Shown: positions 19,442-30,316, counted from the stretch's first letter. The stretch: DNA of 64,000 nt from Spongiibacter thalassae (GCF_012272835.1 NZ_JAAWWK010000002.1:248001-312000), one strand, 5' to 3'. The notes: generated from the sequence alone by a model not told the origin. Made by a program: numbers and translations.

Positions 19442-22096
19442 ATGGCTGACAAGATTAACGAGATTCTGCCGGTAAATATTGAGGACGAGCTGAAACAGTC
19501 CTACCTCGACTACGCGATGAGCGTTATCGTTGGGCGCGCCTTGCCCGATGTGCGCGATGGCCTCAAGCCAGTGCATCGCCGGGTGCTTTTCGCGATGAGC
19601 GAATTGGGCAACGACTGGAACAAGTCCTACAAGAAATCTGCCCGTGTTGTCGGCGACGTGATTGGTAAATACCACCCCCACGGAGACTCGGCGGTATACG
19701 ACACCATCGTTCGTATGGCCCAGCCGTTCTCGCTGCGTTACATGTTGGTAGACGGACAGGGTAACTTCGGCTCCATTGACGGCGATAACGCGGCAGCGAT
19801 GCGTTACACCGAAATCCGTATGCGCAAGATCTCCCACGAGATGCTCGCGGACCTGGATAAAGAGACCGTCGACTGGGTGCCTAACTACGATGGCACCGAG
19901 CAAATTCCTGCTGTACTGCCCACCAAGGTGCCCAGCCTGCTGATAAATGGCTCTTCGGGTATCGCCGTTGGTATGGCGACCAATATTCCGCCCCACAACC
20001 TCACTGAGGTAGTCAACGGCTGTTTGGCACTGCTGGATAACAGCGAGCTGACCGTCGAAGAGCTGATGGAGTATATCCCGGGCCCGGACTTTCCTACGGC
20101 GGCGATCATCAATGGTCGCGCTGGTATCGTCGAGGCCTACAAGACCGGTCGCGGTCGAATTTATGTGCGCGCCCGCGCCGAGGTCATCAGCAACGAGAAG
20201 ACCAACAAAGACACCATTATTATTTCCGAGCTGCCCTATCAGGTGAACAAGGCACGGCTGATCGAAAAGATCGCCGAGCTGGTGAAAGAAAAGAAAATCG
20301 AGGGTATTTCCGAACTGCGCGATGAGTCTGACAAGGACGGCTTGCGTGTCGTTATAGAAATGAAACGCGGTGAAAGCGGCGAAGTGGTGTTGAACAACCT
20401 TTACGCCCAAACCCAGCTGCAGAACGTCTTTGGCATCAATGTGGTAGCGCTGGTTGACAATCAGCCGCGCATTCTCAATCTGAAAGAGCTGCTGGAATAC
20501 TTTATTCGTCACCGCCGTGAGGTGGTAACTCGCCGTACCGTTTACTTGCTGCGCAAGGCGCGGGAGCGCGGTCACGTGTTGGAAGGCTTGGCGGTTGCCA
20601 TCTCCAATATCGACGAGGTCATCGCCACCATCAAGGCCTCTGCCACCACCCAGGAAGCCCGCGAAAACCTGATCTCGCGGGGGTGGAAGCTGGGTGATGT
20701 CAGCGCCATGCTCGAGCGTGCCGGTGAAGACGCCTGCCGCCCCGACGGCCTGGAGCCACAGTTTGGTGTGCGCGATGGACAATACTGGCTGTCAGCGGCG
20801 CAGGTACAGGCAATACTGGAACTGCGTCTGCAGAAGCTGACTGGCCTGGAACACGAGAAGCTGCTTGGTGAGTACCAGGAAAAACTCGCCGAGATTGCCG
20901 AGTACCTGGGCATTCTGGCTGACCCGGAAGTGCTGCTTAATGTGATCCGTGAGGAATTGAAGCAGGTCGTAGCAGAGTATGGTGATGAGCGTCGCACCGA
21001 AATTGTGGCGTCCCAGCTCGATCTGAACCACGAAGACCTGATTCCCGAAGAAGAGCGGGTGGTGACGATTTCCCACGGTGGCTACGCCAAGTCGCAACCC
21101 CTGGATACCTATGCCGCCCAGCGCCGTGGCGGCATGGGCAAGTCTGCCACCGCAGTCAAGGAAGAAGACTTTGTTGAACACCTGCTGGTGGCCAATACCC
21201 ACGACACGATTTTGTGTTTCAGCAATATCGGCAAGGTGTATTGGCTGAAGGTGTATCAAATTCCGGTTGCCGGGCGCAATTCACGGGGTCGCCCGATGGT
21301 GAACCTGCTGCCCCTGGGAGAGGAAGAACGTATCACCTCGATTCTGCCGGTGCACGATTACACCGAAGGCTATTTCATTTTTATGGCTACCAAACAGGGT
21401 ACGGTGAAAAAGACCCCGCTGGAGGCTTTTTCACGGCCCCGCAGTGTGGGTTTGATTGCACTGGACCTCGATGAAGGGGATGTGTTGATCGGTACTTCGA
21501 TTACCGATGGCAACAATGACGTAATGTTGTTAACCAGCGGTGGCAAGGCGGCTCGCTTCGCCGAGGGCGATGTGCGGGCGATGGGCCGTACTGCTCGGGG
21601 CGTGCGCGGTGTGCGTATGGACGAAGGGCAGCAGGTGATCGCGATGATTATCCCCAAAGAGGGTGGTCGCGTACTCACGGTGTCGGAAAACGGCTACGGC
21701 AAGCGTACCAATGTTGAGGACTTCCCCTGTAAGGGGCGGGGTAACCGCGGTGTTATCGCCATGACCATGAGCGAGCGCAACGGTGAGCTGGTGGGTGCGG
21801 TACAGGTGTTCGACGGTGACGACCTGATGCTGATTTCCGACCAGGGTACATTGGTGCGCACCCGCACCGACGAGGTGTCTCTACTCAGTCGTAATACCCA
21901 GGGCGTGAGGGTGATTCGTCTGCGTGAAGACGAGCATCTGGTTGGCGTGCAGCGTGTTGCCGAGCAGGACATCAAGATCGACAGTGACGAGGGCGACGAT
22001 CCTGATGTCGAGGCTGATGCCAGCGAGGTAAGTGTTCCCCCGGTTGAGGGTGGTGAACAGGCCGACGCCAGCGATGAGAACCCCGCCGCCGAGTAA
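19442..22096 (+). CDS. gyrA: DNA gyrase subunit A
   Basis: An 884-residue type II topoisomerase subunit that, with GyrB, introduces negative supercoils. The active-site tyrosine is Tyr122 in MRYTEIRM. The quinolone-resistance region HGDSAVYD has Ser83 and Asp87, the susceptible-type residues in E. coli numbering. The C-terminal pinwheel domain starts with the GyrA box, here QRRGGMG (560-566), with Met in place of the usual Lys565. The C-terminus is an acidic tail. AAGGA lies ahead of the ATG. Followed by serC in the same direction. Confidence 0.98.
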   Translation: MADKINEILPVNIEDELKQSYLDYAMSVIVGRALPDVRDGLKPVHRRVLFAMSELGNDWNKSYKKSARVVGDVIGKYHPHGDSAVYDTIVRMAQPFSLRYMLVDGQGNFGSIDGDNAAAMRYTEIRMRKISHEMLADLDKETVDWVPNYDGTEQIPAVLPTKVPSLLINGSSGIAVGMATNIPPHNLTEVVNGCLALLDNSELTVEELMEYIPGPDFPTAAIINGRAGIVEAYKTGRGRIYVRARAEVISNEKTNKDTIIISELPYQVNKARLIEKIAELVKEKKIEGISELRDESDKDGLRVVIEMKRGESGEVVLNNLYAQTQLQNVFGINVVALVDNQPRILNLKELLEYFIRHRREVVTRRTVYLLRKARERGHVLEGLAVAISNIDEVIATIKASATTQEARENLISRGWKLGDVSAMLERAGEDACRPDGLEPQFGVRDGQYWLSAAQVQAILELRLQKLTGLEHEKLLGEYQEKLAEIAEYLGILADPEVLLNVIREELKQVVAEYGDERRTEIVASQLDLNHEDLIPEEERVVTISHGGYAKSQPLDTYAAQRRGGMGKSATAVKEEDFVEHLLVANTHDTILCFSNIGKVYWLKVYQIPVAGRNSRGRPMVNLLPLGEEERITSILPVHDYTEGYFIFMATKQGTVKKTPLEAFSRPRSVGLIALDLDEGDVLIGTSITDGNNDVMLLTSGGKAARFAEGDVRAMGRTARGVRGVRMDEGQQVIAMIIPKEGGRVLTVSENGYGKRTNVEDFPCKGRGNRGVIAMTMSERNGELVGAVQVFDGDDLMLISDQGTLVRTRTDEVSLLSRNTQGVRVIRLREDEHLVGVQRVAEQDIKIDSDEGDDPDVEADASEVSVPPVEGGEQADASDENPAAE

Positions 22097-22118
22097 TCGG
22101 CGGCAATAGATTTCTTTT
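22085..22118 (+). terminator. hairpin overlapping the gyrA stop codon
   Basis: GCCGCCGA (22085-22092), loop GTAA, TCGGCGGC (22097-22104): a perfect 8-bp GC-rich stem with a GNRA-type loop that contains the TAA stop. A T-rich stretch (ATTTCTTTT) follows about 6 bases later. This could be a partial terminator or an attenuator between gyrA and serC. The spacing to the T-run is longer than ideal. Confidence 0.45.
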
Positions 22119-22145
22119 ACATTTTCAGTGGAGCAGTGGTGCACT

Positions 22146-23225
22146 ATGGCACGTTGTTATAATTTTTGTGCGGGTCCAGCGGCAATGCCTGAAGCGGTGC
22201 TGCGTCAGGCAAAAGAAGAATTGATGGACTGGCGTGGTCGCGGTCTGTCGGTGATGGAAATGAGCCACCGCTCGGACGAGATGGTCTCTATTGCAACCGA
22301 GGCAGAGGCGGATTTCCGCGAGTTGCTGGGTATTTCCGACGACTATGCAGTGCTGTTTTTACAGGGCGGCGCCAGCAGCCAGTTCGCGGCGATTCCGCTG
22401 AACCTGGCCGAGGAAAACTCGGTGGTGGATTACGTCAATACCGGGCAGTGGTCGAAAAAAGCCATTAAGGAAGCTTCGCGCTACGCCAAGGTCAATGTCG
22501 CGGCCAGTTCAGAGGACACCAACTTCACCACTATTCCAGCCTTCGACAGCTGGCAGCTCAGTGACAATGCGGCCTACCTTCATTACACCCCCAACGAGAC
22601 TATCGGTGGGGTAGAGTATTTCTGGACACCCGAGTCCAGGGCGCCGCTGGTGGCGGATATGTCATCAACGATTTTGTCGCGACCCATTGATGTCGATAAA
22701 TTCGGTTTGATTTATGCCGGGGCACAGAAGAATATCGGCCCTGCGGGACTGACCATTGTGGTGGTACGCAAGGATCTGCTGGGCAAGGCCCGAGCGATCA
22801 CGCCGACCATGCTCAACTACCAGACGGCGGCTGAAAACGACTCCATGTACAACACGCCGCCCACCATGGCCTGGTATCTGTCGGGTCTGGTGTTCAAGTG
22901 GCTCAAGGCCCAGGGTGGCCTACAGTCGATGGAAGTGATAAATCGTCGCAAGGCGGAAAAACTGTATGCCTATATCGACGGCAGTGGCTTCTACAGCAAC
23001 CCGGTTGAGGTGGCCAGCCGTTCACTGATGAATATTCCCTTTGTTCTGGCCGATGCCAAGCTCGACAAGGCCTTCCTGCAAGGCGCTGATGACGCCGGCT
23101 TGCTGAACCTCAAGGGGCACCGCTCTGTGGGCGGTATGCGTGCCAGTGTCTATAACGCTGTGCCGGAAGAAGCGGTGGATGCACTGATCGACTATATGAA
23201 AGATTTCGCTCGGGAAAACGGCTGA
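22146..23225 (+). CDS. serC: phosphoserine aminotransferase SerC
   Basis: A 359-residue class V PLP aminotransferase of serine (and pyridoxal phosphate) synthesis. YNFCAGPAAMPEAVL at the N-terminus, GGASSQFAAIPLNL, and the PLP-lysine region YAGAQKNIGPAG are diagnostic. ATG at 22146 gives the family start; the in-frame GTG at 22128 would add six residues and contains the GGAG that probably serves as ribosome site. First of the serC-pheA-hisC-tyrA-aroA run. Confidence 0.96.
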   Translation: MARCYNFCAGPAAMPEAVLRQAKEELMDWRGRGLSVMEMSHRSDEMVSIATEAEADFRELLGISDDYAVLFLQGGASSQFAAIPLNLAEENSVVDYVNTGQWSKKAIKEASRYAKVNVAASSEDTNFTTIPAFDSWQLSDNAAYLHYTPNETIGGVEYFWTPESRAPLVADMSSTILSRPIDVDKFGLIYAGAQKNIGPAGLTIVVVRKDLLGKARAITPTMLNYQTAAENDSMYNTPPTMAWYLSGLVFKWLKAQGGLQSMEVINRRKAEKLYAYIDGSGFYSNPVEVASRSLMNIPFVLADAKLDKAFLQGADDAGLLNLKGHRSVGGMRASVYNAVPEEAVDALIDYMKDFARENG

Positions 23226-23229
23226 GACA

Positions 23230-24366
23230 ATGGCTTCGGATAAAGACATCGACCTGGGGAGTCTGCGCCGGGATATCGACCGGATAGACAGTCAAATCCA
23301 CCAGTTGCTGAATGAACGTGCCCGCTGTGCGCAGCAGGTTGCGATAGTAAAGCAGCGGGAGTTTGAGGCGGCGCAGCAGTTCGAATCCGGTACTGACAGC
23401 AGCAGTGCCCAGCAGCTGTTGTTTTACCGCCCTGAGCGCGAGGCCCAGGTGTTGGAGCGAGTGAAAGCCGCTAATACCGGCCCCTTGGCGGACGACACCG
23501 TCGCCTATATTTTCCGCGAAATCATGTCGGCCTGTCTGGCGCTGGAAAAGCCTATGGAAGTGGCGTATCTGGGGCCAGAGGGAACCTATACCCAGGCAGC
23601 GGCGATCAAGCACTTTGGTCACGCGGTTATCAGTGTACCCATGACTACCATCGACGCGGTGTTCTCCCAGGTTGAGTCAGGACAATGCCACTATGGCGTG
23701 GTGCCGGTGGAAAATTCTACCGAGGGAATGGTATCCCACACCCTCGATGCCTTTGTGAACTCGTCGTTGAAAATCTGCGGTGAAGTGGAGCTGAGGGTGC
23801 GGCTGAACTTGCTGGTCGCCCAGGGTGGCGAAGCGGACATCACGCGTATCTGTGCCCACCAGCAGGCGCTGGCACAAAGCCGTTTATGGTTGGATGCCAA
23901 TTTCCCCAACATTGAGCGCGTGGCAGTCAGCAGCAACGGCGAAGCGGCGCGTATTGCCGCGAAGGAAGCGGGTACCGCGGCGATTGCCAGCGACCTGGCG
24001 GCACAGAAATACGGTTTGATGGCACTGGCCAGCGGTATTGAAGACCAGCCGGATAACACCACCCGGTTTTTGGTCATTGGTCGCGAAAATGTGTCCGCCA
24101 GTGGCAAAGACAAAACTTCCATCGTGGTATCTGCCCATAACCGCCCGGGGGCACTGTTCAAGCTGCTGGAGCCTTTCCAGCAGTCCAATATCATGCTGAC
24201 ACGTATTGATACTCGGCCGTCGCGCACGGAAACCTGGACCTATGTCTTCTTTATTGAATTCGAAGGTCACCAGGACGACCCGGAAATTGCGGCTATTCTT
24301 GATAATATTTCCCAGCAAACCGTGATGTGCAAGATCCTTGGTTCCTACCCCAAGGCTGCTCTGTGA
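23230..24366 (+). CDS. pheA: bifunctional chorismate mutase/prephenate dehydratase
   Basis: A 378-residue P-protein with three parts: an AroQ-type chorismate mutase (about 8-100, LRRDIDRIDSQIHQLLNERA), a prephenate dehydratase domain (about 108-285, LGPEGTYTQAAA and VPVENSTEGMVSHTLD), and a C-terminal ACT domain (about 300-375, HNRPGALFKLLEPF) that senses phenylalanine. It makes phenylpyruvate from chorismate. Starts 4 bases after serC; its stop overlaps a possible hisC start. Confidence 0.96.
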   Translation: MASDKDIDLGSLRRDIDRIDSQIHQLLNERARCAQQVAIVKQREFEAAQQFESGTDSSSAQQLLFYRPEREAQVLERVKAANTGPLADDTVAYIFREIMSACLALEKPMEVAYLGPEGTYTQAAAIKHFGHAVISVPMTTIDAVFSQVESGQCHYGVVPVENSTEGMVSHTLDAFVNSSLKICGEVELRVRLNLLVAQGGEADITRICAHQQALAQSRLWLDANFPNIERVAVSSNGEAARIAAKEAGTAAIASDLAAQKYGLMALASGIEDQPDNTTRFLVIGRENVSASGKDKTSIVVSAHNRPGALFKLLEPFQQSNIMLTRIDTRPSRTETWTYVFFIEFEGHQDDPEIAAILDNISQQTVMCKILGSYPKAAL

Positions 24367-25493
24367 GTGAAAACATGAGTTGCGATTTTATCGCCCTGGC
24401 GAACAGGGGCATACAGGGTTTGCAGCCCTATCAGCCGGGTAAGCCGATTGAAGAGTTGGAGCGCGAGCTGGGCTTGCGCAATGTGGTCAAACTGGCCAGC
24501 AATGAAAACCCCCTTGGGCCGCCGGCATCTGCCCTGCGAGCCTACCGCAATGCGGCGGAAGATCTGCACCTGTATCCCGACGCGGGGGGCTTTGAACTCA
24601 AGGCCTGTCTGTCTGCCGGGCTGGCGGTGTCGCCGGCGCAGATTACCCTGGGGAACGGCTCCAACGATATTCTCGACCTGCTGGCGCGGGTTTTTCTGGA
24701 TGAACACAGCAGTGCGGTGTTTTCCCAGTATGGCTTTATCGTCTATCCGATTGCCACTCAGGCTGTGGGGGCCACCGCCAAGGTGGTTCCGGCGAAAGAC
24801 TGGGGGCACGACCTTCCAGCTATGGCCGCGGCGGTGGATGAGTCTACCCGCCTGGTGTTTATCGCGAATCCGAATAATCCCACTGGCACCTGCCTGGGTG
24901 AAGAGGCGTTGCGACAATTTATGGCTGCTGTGCCCGAGCGGGTGGTGGTGGTGCTGGACGAAGCCTATGCCGAATACGTCGGCGACGACGCCTACCCCGA
25001 TGGTGTTGCACTGCTGTCGGACTACCCCAATCTGGTAGTGACGCGTACTTTCTCCAAAGCCTTTGGTTTGGCGGGCTTGCGGGTGGGTTATGCGGTGAGT
25101 CACCCGCAAATCGCTGACCTGCTGAATCGAGTGAGAGCACCATTTAACGTCAGCGTGCCGGCGATGGCCGCTGCGGTAGCGGCCTATACCGACATGGCCT
25201 ACCTGGCCCGCAGTCGAGAAGTGAACGAGGCGGGTATGGCGCAGTTCACAAAGGGGTTGGCGGAATTGGGCCTGGCCTTTATTCCCTCGGCTGGCAATTT
25301 TATCACCGTGCAAATGCCCGGCGCGGCGCTGCCTTATTATCAGGCTTTGCTTCATAAAGGCGTGATTGTGCGACCGATTGGCGTTTACGGTATGCCGGAC
25401 CATCTGCGTATTTCGATTGGTCTTGCCGAGGACAATGCCCGTTGCCTGACGGCATTGAAACACGTATTGGCAGAGGGTGTGGGCACGGCGTGA
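24363..25493 (+). CDS. hisC: histidinol-phosphate/aromatic aminotransferase HisC
   Basis: A 376-residue class I/II PLP aminotransferase with LASNENPLGPP, NPNNPTGT, LDEAYAEY and the lysine motif TRTFSKAFGLAGLRVGY. Lying inside an aromatic operon, it probably works as the aromatic (phenylpyruvate, hydroxyphenylpyruvate) aminotransferase as well as on histidinol phosphate; Pseudomonas has hisC2 at the same place. The GTG at 24363 overlaps the pheA stop (GTGA); ATG at 24375 is a good alternative and would remove four residues. Confidence 0.92.
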   Translation: MSENMSCDFIALANRGIQGLQPYQPGKPIEELERELGLRNVVKLASNENPLGPPASALRAYRNAAEDLHLYPDAGGFELKACLSAGLAVSPAQITLGNGSNDILDLLARVFLDEHSSAVFSQYGFIVYPIATQAVGATAKVVPAKDWGHDLPAMAAAVDESTRLVFIANPNNPTGTCLGEEALRQFMAAVPERVVVVLDEAYAEYVGDDAYPDGVALLSDYPNLVVTRTFSKAFGLAGLRVGYAVSHPQIADLLNRVRAPFNVSVPAMAAAVAAYTDMAYLARSREVNEAGMAQFTKGLAELGLAFIPSAGNFITVQMPGAALPYYQALLHKGVIVRPIGVYGMPDHLRISIGLAEDNARCLTALKHVLAEGVGTA

Positions 25494-26380
25494 AAATTGG
25501 CAAGCTGACAATTATTGGCCTCGGCCTGATGGGAGGCTCACTGGCCAAAGCCTTGAAAGCCGCCTCGGCGGTTGATCAGGTGTGGGCTACTGGTCGCCGC
25601 AGCGCTTCTCTGGAAAAAGGTCTTGAACTGGGGGTTATCGACCACTGGAGTCTGGACCTTGCCGAGGCGGTAAAAGGGGCTGATGTGGTGCTGGTGGCCA
25701 CGCCGACGTTGATTGCCGAACAAATTCTTGCCGACCTGCAACCCCTGCTTGATGATCATATGGTAGTGACTGATGTCGCCAGTGTGAAAGGCAATATTCA
25801 GCAGGCGGCGGAGCGGGTGTTTGGTCAGGTGCCGCCGCGTATGGTTCTGGGCCATCCGATTGCCGGCTCTGAGCAGAGCGGTGTTGAAGCGGCCCGGGCC
25901 GAGTTGTTTAAAGACCATCGAGTGATTCTTACGCCCTTACCCCAGAACGACCCTGCAGCAGTGCAGTTGGTTCGGGACATGTGGCAGTGTGCCGGGGCGG
26001 AAGTGGTTGATATGCCTGTTGCCGAACACGATGCGGTGCTGGCGGCGACCAGTCATTTGCCCCATGTGCTGGCCTATACCCTGGTCGACGCTCTGGCGGC
26101 CAATGGCTCGGCAAAGGATATATTTCGTTTTGCAGCGGGAGGATTTCGGGACTTTACCCGCATTGCCTCCAGCGACCCCACCATGTGGCACGATATTGTG
26201 CTGGCCAATCAGGATGCGATTCTGTCGGGTCTGGACGATTTTTCTACCCACCTTGAATATGTGCGAAAATGCATCGCTGACGGCGACGGCGCGGCGATCA
26301 AACAGGTCTTTGAACGCGCTAAATCGGCCCGTGATGAGCACTTTCTGGGCCAGTATCTCGCCACGCGAAAACCGGACTAA
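25490..26380 (+). CDS. tyrA: prephenate dehydrogenase TyrA
   Basis: A 296-residue NAD(P)-dependent enzyme with the dinucleotide site IIGLGLMGGSLAKAL, ASVKGNI, GHPIAGSEQSG and HLPHVLAYTL. It oxidises prephenate or arogenate on the route to tyrosine. GTG at 25490 overlaps the hisC stop. In Pseudomonas and Acinetobacter this domain is fused to AroA; here the gene ends with its own stop and aroA begins 16 bases later in another frame. Confidence 0.94.
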   Translation: MKIGKLTIIGLGLMGGSLAKALKAASAVDQVWATGRRSASLEKGLELGVIDHWSLDLAEAVKGADVVLVATPTLIAEQILADLQPLLDDHMVVTDVASVKGNIQQAAERVFGQVPPRMVLGHPIAGSEQSGVEAARAELFKDHRVILTPLPQNDPAAVQLVRDMWQCAGAEVVDMPVAEHDAVLAATSHLPHVLAYTLVDALAANGSAKDIFRFAAGGFRDFTRIASSDPTMWHDIVLANQDAILSGLDDFSTHLEYVRKCIADGDGAAIKQVFERAKSARDEHFLGQYLATRKPD

Positions 26381-26396
26381 TTACGAGTATTGAATT

Positions 26397-27698
26397 GTGG
26401 AATTTCTAGCTAAAGCGGGTGGCCAGGTATCTGGCGCCATTCGTGTGCCGGGGGATAAGTCTATTTCCCACCGGTCGATCATGTTTGGTGCAATAGCCGA
26501 CGGCGTCACGACGGTGGACGGTTTTCTGGAGGGGGAAGACGCCTTGTCGACCCTGAAGGCCTTTCAGGCGATGGGTGTGCAGATCGACGGCCCGGAAAAA
26601 GGCCGCGTGGTCATTCACGGGGTCGGTCGTGACGGTTTGCAGGCGCCCGCTGGTGACCTGTACATGGGGAACTCCGGTACATCCATGCGTTTGCTGGCGG
26701 GACTGTTGGCCGGTCAGGCCTTTGATGTCACCCTGACGGGTGATGTATCCCTGAGCAAACGCCCGATGGAACGGGTTGCCAAGCCGCTGCGTGAAATGGG
26801 TGCTGTGGTGGAAACCGCCGAGGGTGGTCGTCCGCCGATGCGTATTCGCGGTGGGCAGAAGCTCAAGGGCATTCATTATCAACTGCCGATGGCCAGTGCC
26901 CAGGTGAAATCCTGTGTATTGCTCGCCGGGTTGTACGCCGAGGGTGAAACCAGTACCACCGAGCCTGCTCCGACCCGGGACCACAGTGAGCGAATGCTGC
27001 GCGGATTCTCCTATCCGGTAGCGGTCGAGGGCGCCACCGCACGCTTGCAGGGTGGCGGACGTTTGACTGGTGTGCACATCGACGTTCCCGCGGATATTTC
27101 TTCCGCTGCCTTCTTTATGGTCGCGGCGAGTATTACCCCCGGTGCTGATCTGGTGCTTGAACACGTGGGCATGAACCCGACCCGTGTCGGTGTCGTCAAT
27201 ATTCTGCGTGCGATGGGGGGGGACCTGACCGTGTTCAACGACCGTGAGGTTGGTGGTGAGCCGGTGGCAGACATCCGCGTGCGCCACGCCCAACTCAAGG
27301 GGATAGATATTCCTGAAGATCAGGTGCCCCTGGCCATCGACGAATTCCCGGTGCTATTTGTGGCGGCGGCCTGTGCTGACGGCCGCACGGTGCTGCGCGG
27401 TGCAGAAGAACTGCGGGTAAAGGAGAGCGACCGGATCCAGGTTATGGCCGACGGTCTGGTGAGTCTCGGCGTTAAGGCCGAAGCGACCCCGGACGGTATT
27501 ATTATCGACGGTGGTCCCATTGGCGGTGGGCGCATCAATAGCCATCACGACCACCGCATTGCCATGTCCTTTGCGGTGGCCTCGCTGCGCGCCACTGACA
27601 CAATACATATAGAAGACTGTGATAACGTGGCTACGTCGTTCCCTAATTTTGTCGAGCTGGCACAGCAGGTCGGAATGAATATTGAGGTGGTGTCGTGA
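26397..27698 (+). CDS. aroA: 3-phosphoshikimate 1-carboxyvinyltransferase (EPSP synthase)
   Basis: A 433-residue EPSP synthase with [58 protein letters not shown] and RVKESDRI. The spacing and motifs look closer to the Agrobacterium CP4-like (class II) branch than to E. coli AroA. The glyphosate-site loop, however, has Gly (GNSGTS) where CP4 has Ala. Starts with GTG; its stop overlaps the cmk start. Penultimate step of chorismate synthesis. Confidence 0.95.
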   Translation: MEFLAKAGGQVSGAIRVPGDKSISHRSIMFGAIADGVTTVDGFLEGEDALSTLKAFQAMGVQIDGPEKGRVVIHGVGRDGLQAPAGDLYMGNSGTSMRLLAGLLAGQAFDVTLTGDVSLSKRPMERVAKPLREMGAVVETAEGGRPPMRIRGGQKLKGIHYQLPMASAQVKSCVLLAGLYAEGETSTTEPAPTRDHSERMLRGFSYPVAVEGATARLQGGGRLTGVHIDVPADISSAAFFMVAASITPGADLVLEHVGMNPTRVGVVNILRAMGGDLTVFNDREVGGEPVADIRVRHAQLKGIDIPEDQVPLAIDEFPVLFVAAACADGRTVLRGAEELRVKESDRIQVMADGLVSLGVKAEATPDGIIIDGGPIGGGRINSHHDHRIAMSFAVASLRATDTIHIEDCDNVATSFPNFVELAQQVGMNIEVVS

Positions 27699-28384
27699 AC
27701 GCACCGGTGGTGACCATTGACGGCCCCAGTGGTTCGGGCAAGGGCACACTGTGTCAAATGCTCGCGCTGAAACTGGGATGGCATCTGCTGGACAGCGGTG
27801 CCCTCTACCGGCTGACGGGAATGGCGGCGGATCGACACGGAGTGTCGCTGGAGGATGAGGCGGCAGTCGCCGCGCTGGCCAGTGCGCTGGATGTTGAGTT
27901 TTTACCCGGTGAACAGGGTCAGCCCAGTCGAGTGATCCTTGAGGGTGATGATGTCAGCGGGGAGTTGCGAACTGAAACCACCGGCAATCTGGCGTCGCGG
28001 GTTGCGGTACTGCCGGCGGTGCGCCAGGCGTTGCTGCAGCGTCAGCGGGATTTTGCCTGTGCACCGGGGTTGATTGCCGATGGCCGTGACATGGGGACGG
28101 TGGTTTTCCCAGAGGCGCCGGTGAAGGTCTATCTGACCGCCAGCGCTGAGGAGCGGGCCCAGCGCCGCTACAAGCAGTTGAAAGAAAAGGGCAATGATGT
28201 TAACCTCGCGACCCTTTTGGAAGAGATCCAGCTGCGTGACAGGCGTGATTCAGAGCGCGAGCACGCGCCACTGAAGCCTGCCGACGATGCGATTGTTGTC
28301 GATAGCAGTGGTTTGGATATCGACCAGGTGTTTGCCCGGGTGCTGGATGAAGTCAGCGCCCGCATTGCTGTTTCTGCCCGGTAA
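27695..28384 (+). CDS. cmk: cytidylate kinase
   Basis: A 229-residue P-loop kinase: [17 protein letters not shown] near the N-terminus, [10 protein letters not shown], and [22 protein letters not shown]. It phosphorylates CMP and dCMP. The gene overlaps aroA (GTGA) and is followed by rpsA after 147 bases, the usual cmk-rpsA order. Confidence 0.95.
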   Translation: MNAPVVTIDGPSGSGKGTLCQMLALKLGWHLLDSGALYRLTGMAADRHGVSLEDEAAVAALASALDVEFLPGEQGQPSRVILEGDDVSGELRTETTGNLASRVAVLPAVRQALLQRQRDFACAPGLIADGRDMGTVVFPEAPVKVYLTASAEERAQRRYKQLKEKGNDVNLATLLEEIQLRDRRDSEREHAPLKPADDAIVVDSSGLDIDQVFARVLDEVSARIAVSAR

Positions 28385-28531
28385 TAACCTGGCAGCTAAT
28401 TGATTTTCTAAGGGTTTTTCTGCAGGTGTTATACCAGCTAGCCTGTAGATTGACTTTAAAAAACTGACCCGCGTTAGCTGGTGATGCGGCGATATGGTGG
28501 CTTTGCCACATTTAATTTCAGGTAATGACTA

Positions 28532-30211
28532 ATGAGCGAAAGCTTTGCTGAACTGTTTGAAGAAAGTTTAAAAACGATCGATATGAAGCCGGGTTCCATT
28601 GTGACCGGTGTAGTTATCGACATCGACAGCGACTGGGTAACTGTCCACGCCGGTCTGAAGTCGGAAGGGGTTATCCCCCGCGATCAGTTTGTCGCTGAAG
28701 GCGGCGAATTCTCTCTGCAAATTGGTGACGAAGTACAGGTTGCCCTCGAATCCGTTGAAGACGGCTTCGGCGAAACCCGTCTGTCACGCGAGAAAGCAAA
28801 GCGTGCCGAGGCCTGGACCGCACTGGAAGCTGCTCACGAAGCAGAAGAAACAGTGACCGGTATTATCAATGGCAAGGTCAAGGGTGGTTTCACCGTCGAT
28901 ATCAACAGCATCCGCGCGTTCCTGCCCGGCTCGCTGGTTGACGTTCGTCCGGTTCGTGACACTGCTCACCTGGAAGGCAAAGAACTCGAATTCAAAGTTA
29001 TCAAGCTGGACCAGAAGCGCAACAACGTTGTCGTTTCCCGTCGCGCGGTACTTGAGAGCGTTAACAGCGAAGAGCGCGAAGCGCTGCTCGAGTCGCTGCA
29101 GGAAGGTATGGTCGTTAAAGGTATCGTTAAGAACCTGACCGACTACGGCGCGTTTGTTGACCTGGGTGGTATCGACGGTCTGCTGCACATCACCGATATG
29201 GCGTGGAAGCGTATCAAGCACCCCGGCGAGATCGTGAATGTTGGCGACGAGATCGACGTGCGCATTCTGAAGTTCGACCGCGAGCGCAACCGTGTGTCAC
29301 TGGGTCTGAAGCAGCTGGGCGAAGATCCCTGGGTTGCTATCAAAACCCGTTACCCGGAAAACAGCCGCGTGAAAGCGAAAGTCACCAACCTGACCGACTA
29401 CGGCTGCTTTGCTGAAATCGAAGAGGGTGTTGAAGGTCTGGTTCACGTTTCCGAAATGGATTGGACCAACAAAAACATCCACCCATCCAAAGTCGTTAAT
29501 GTTGGCGACGAAGTGGAAGTGATGATTCTGGACATCGACGAAGAGCGTCGTCGTATCTCTCTGGGTATCAAGCAGTGTCAGCAAAACCCATGGGATGCCT
29601 TCGGTTCACAGTACTCGAAGGGCGACCGTATCAGCGGTGCGATCAAGTCTATTACTGACTTCGGTATCTTCATCGGTCTGGAAGGCAACATCGACGGTCT
29701 GGTTCACCTGTCTGACATCTCCTGGAACGAAACCGGCGAAGAGGCCGTGCGCAAGTTCAAGAAAGGCGACGAAATCGAGACAGTTATCCTGTCCATCGAT
29801 CCCGAGCGCGAGCGTATTTCTCTGGGCATCAAACAGCTGGAAGAAGATCCCTTCTCTGACTACGTGGCCGTTAACGATCGCGGTAGCATCGTAACCGGTG
29901 TGGTTAAAGAAGTAGATGCGAAAGCAGCGATCATCACCCTGGCTGACGAAGTTGAAGGTGTGTTGAAGGCTTCTGAAATCAGCCGTGACCGCGTTGAAGA
30001 TGCGCGCAATGTGCTGAAAGAAGGCGATTCCGTTGAAGTTAAAGTGATCAGTGTAGACCGCAAGAACCGCGCTCTGACCCTGTCTATCAAAGCGAAAGAC
30101 ATGGAAGACGAGAAAGAAGCGGTGAAAGCACTGCGCGAGAAGGAAGTCGAAGCCGCAGCTCCTGCGACAATCGGTGACCTGATCAAAGCTCAGATGGAAA
30201 ACAAGGACTAA
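28532..30211 (+). CDS. rpsA: 30S ribosomal protein S1
   Basis: A 559-residue protein made of six S1 RNA-binding repeats. The first two are divergent ribosome-binding repeats; the last four carry repeats of [21 protein letters not shown] type (near residues 205, 290, 378 and 465). It binds mRNA leaders and helps start translation. The 147-base leader (28385-28531) holds a TTGACT at 28450 and an extended -10 like TGTTATACC at 28427, but no convincing full promoter. Codon use looks more biased than in its neighbours, as expected for a highly expressed gene. Confidence 0.98.
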   Translation: MSESFAELFEESLKTIDMKPGSIVTGVVIDIDSDWVTVHAGLKSEGVIPRDQFVAEGGEFSLQIGDEVQVALESVEDGFGETRLSREKAKRAEAWTALEAAHEAEETVTGIINGKVKGGFTVDINSIRAFLPGSLVDVRPVRDTAHLEGKELEFKVIKLDQKRNNVVVSRRAVLESVNSEEREALLESLQEGMVVKGIVKNLTDYGAFVDLGGIDGLLHITDMAWKRIKHPGEIVNVGDEIDVRILKFDRERNRVSLGLKQLGEDPWVAIKTRYPENSRVKAKVTNLTDYGCFAEIEEGVEGLVHVSEMDWTNKNIHPSKVVNVGDEVEVMILDIDEERRRISLGIKQCQQNPWDAFGSQYSKGDRISGAIKSITDFGIFIGLEGNIDGLVHLSDISWNETGEEAVRKFKKGDEIETVILSIDPERERISLGIKQLEEDPFSDYVAVNDRGSIVTGVVKEVDAKAAIITLADEVEGVLKASEISRDRVEDARNVLKEGDSVEVKVISVDRKNRALTLSIKAKDMEDEKEAVKALREKEVEAAAPATIGDLIKAQMENKD

Positions 30212-30222
30212 TACTCCTTGCT

Positions 30223-30249
30223 ACGGGTATTCTCTCAGAGAATACCCGT
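30223..30249. repeat. perfect hairpin between rpsA and ihfB
   Basis: ACGGGTATTCT, loop CTCAG, AGAATACCCGT: an 11-bp perfect stem 12 bases after the rpsA stop. No T-run follows on either strand, so it is not a classical intrinsic terminator; it may protect the rpsA 3' end or slow the polymerase. Confidence 0.7.
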
Positions 30250-30316
30250 AAGCTACTGGCTTATAAGCAAAAAAGTGCTAAGCTAGGCTTGATGTCGGGA
30301 ATGACGGGATTAAGCA

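Noticed and set aside
19265-20782. 505-codon open frame antisense to gyrA
   Set aside because: It mirrors gyrA codon structure, has no recognisable domain, and gyrA is certain on the other strand.
24345-25511. 388-codon open frame antisense to hisC
   Set aside because: Low-complexity, His/Gln/Arg-rich translation typical of antisense frames in GC-rich genes.
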